Shown one piece after another: positions 6,471 through 6,997 of a stretch of DNA of 6,997 bases. The notes beneath the pieces were generated by a model. The model was not told the DNA's origin and made no database searches. It was given only the letters and a program-made list of their open reading frames with translations. Source of the stretch: SAR324 cluster bacterium (GTDB taxonomy: Bacteria > Bdellovibrionota > UBA2361 > JAAZON01); NCBI GenBank assembly GCA_012797725.1, contig JAAZON010000364.1, positions 1 to 6,997 of the forward strand. Direction: 5' to 3'. Made by a program: the position numbers and the translations under genes. Numbering within the stretch: the stretch's first letter is position 1; the number at the start of each line of letters is the position of its first letter.

Positions 6471-6997
6471 ATGGGTATTGCCGTGAAAGATGGAGGCAGT
6501 CCCGGTGTCAGTCAAACAGTGGCTGGGATGGATACAGCCGCAAAAACAGCTGCCATTCTTTGCTCTGGAGGCCCTGCACCAGGAAAGAACTCTCTCATCA
6601 AAGCCATCGTAGAGGGCATGGCGCTACAAGACTGGATAGTCTACGGCCTCCTTGATGGCTTTGAGTCAATCATGCGAGGAGAACCTCGCATGATTGCTCT
6701 GACTCCGGAACGGGTTCAGGGGATAGGCAGCCTTGGAGGTTCAATCATTGGGACCTCAAGGGCTAATCCTACAAAGAGCCCTTCCCAAGTGGCTGAGACT
6801 CTGTCCCAACTGGGAGTCTCGCTACTCTTCACCATCGGTGGCAATGACACGCTCACGGGGGCAGCTGCGGTTGCAAAAGCTTCCAATGCTGCGCTTCGCG
6901 TTGTGCACCTGCCGAAAACCATCGACAACGACCTGCCGCTTGAGCCTGAGTTCAACACCTTTGGATTCAAGACGGCTGTCCTAGAAGGCTCTCGCTT
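6471..6997 (+). CDS. 6-phosphofructokinase, probably PPi-type or mixed-clade, N-terminal part (3' truncated by window edge)
   Basis: About 175 codons remain open to the edge. The enzyme phosphorylates fructose 6-phosphate to fructose 1,6-bisphosphate in cytoplasmic glycolysis. Motifs, numbered from ATG 6471: phosphate loop SGGPAPGKN (32-40); GGSIIGTSRANP (89-100); GGNDTLTGA (123-131); and PKTIDNDL (148-155), with Asp152 as expected catalytic base. In ATP-dependent E. coli PfkA the third motif reads GGDGS and the fourth PGTIDND; Asp126 (for Gly) and Lys149 (for Gly) are the known marks of PPi-dependent enzymes. Asn125 stands where Asp is usual. The start is uncertain: an in-frame stop at 6453-6455 limits it, and ATG 6471 has AGAAAGG directly against it, too close for good use. 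GTG 6483 has better spacing, and ATG 6528 would remove a 19-residue tail ahead of the family's usual N-terminus. The last ~500 bases are visibly G+C richer than the upstream genes. Some lineages use such enzymes with ATP, so the phosphodonor is inferred. Confidence 0.88.
   Translation, partial: MGIAVKDGGSPGVSQTVAGMDTAAKTAAILCSGGPAPGKNSLIKAIVEGMALQDWIVYGLLDGFESIMRGEPRMIALTPERVQGIGSLGGSIIGTSRANPTKSPSQVAETLSQLGVSLLFTIGGNDTLTGAAAVAKASNAALRVVHLPKTIDNDLPLEPEFNTFGFKTAVLEGSR
6667..6696. repeat. perfect 13-bp inverted repeat inside the phosphofructokinase coding sequence
   Basis: CAATCATGCGAGG (6667-6679) is the exact reverse complement of CCTCGCATGATTG (6684-6696), with a four-base AGAA loop. Three more pairs (6663-6665 with 6697-6699) can form past one bulged T. 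It falls in codons for residues about 66-76, within GFESIMRGEPRMIAL. From memory of the family this segment has normal length, so it does not look like an inserted element. Confidence 0.8.

Noticed and set aside
6452..6984. ORFs in the other frames over the phosphofructokinase gene, including one from TTG 6452 and one on the minus strand from 6970
   Set aside because: The frame starting at 6471 contains all phosphofructokinase motifs; the others are shadows of G+C-rich coding DNA.

Overview
The window carries, all on the + strand: the last codons of a proline/arginine-catabolism dehydrogenase, a three-gene soluble signalling cassette, a periplasmic HtrA/DegP-type protease, and the first part of a phosphofructokinase gene cut by the right edge. 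It is bacterial: compact genes, Shine-Dalgarno motifs before three of the starts, a phosphorelay kinase and a Sec-exported Do protease. The protease suggests a cell with a periplasm. The species cannot be fixed from this stretch. The phosphofructokinase resembles the PPi-type or mixed-clade enzymes of deep-branching bacteria (Planctomycetes, Verrucomicrobia, non-photosynthetic Cyanobacteriota and similar), but that is an impression from memory, not a search.

Layout. 2-70: C-terminus of 1-pyrroline-5-carboxylate dehydrogenase. 71-256: intergenic, with a hairpin and T-rich tail just before the next gene. 257-2437: 726-residue cytoplasmic hybrid histidine kinase (GAF-like, GAF, coiled coil, HisKA, HATPase, receiver). 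2438-2671: non-coding. 2672-4159: HDOD protein with a C-terminal GAF-like domain. 4172-4552: single-domain CheY-like receiver, 12 bases after the HDOD gene and probably co-translated with it. 4553-4739: intergenic, with an orphan Shine-Dalgarno, a weak terminator-like hairpin and a 10-bp-spaced direct repeat. 4740-6167: HtrA protease with two PDZ domains. 6168-6470: 303-bp intergenic stretch with one long hairpin and two short ones. 6471-6997: phosphofructokinase, partial.

How the genes may work together. The kinase, the HDOD-GAF protein and the receiver form a plausible phosphorelay without any DNA-binding or enzymatic output domain, so output would be by protein-protein contact. The adjacent protease has its own leader and may or may not be part of that response. 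The two edge genes are central metabolism and look unrelated to the signalling block. The phosphofructokinase end is clearly richer in G+C than the rest and contains a perfect 13-bp inverted repeat inside the coding sequence.

The most interesting points are the output-less HK-HDOD-REC cassette, the hairpin-rich region around the phosphofructokinase start, and that enzyme's Asn-Asp / Lys active-site signature. I found no CRISPR array, tRNA, rRNA, insertion sequence or integrase.
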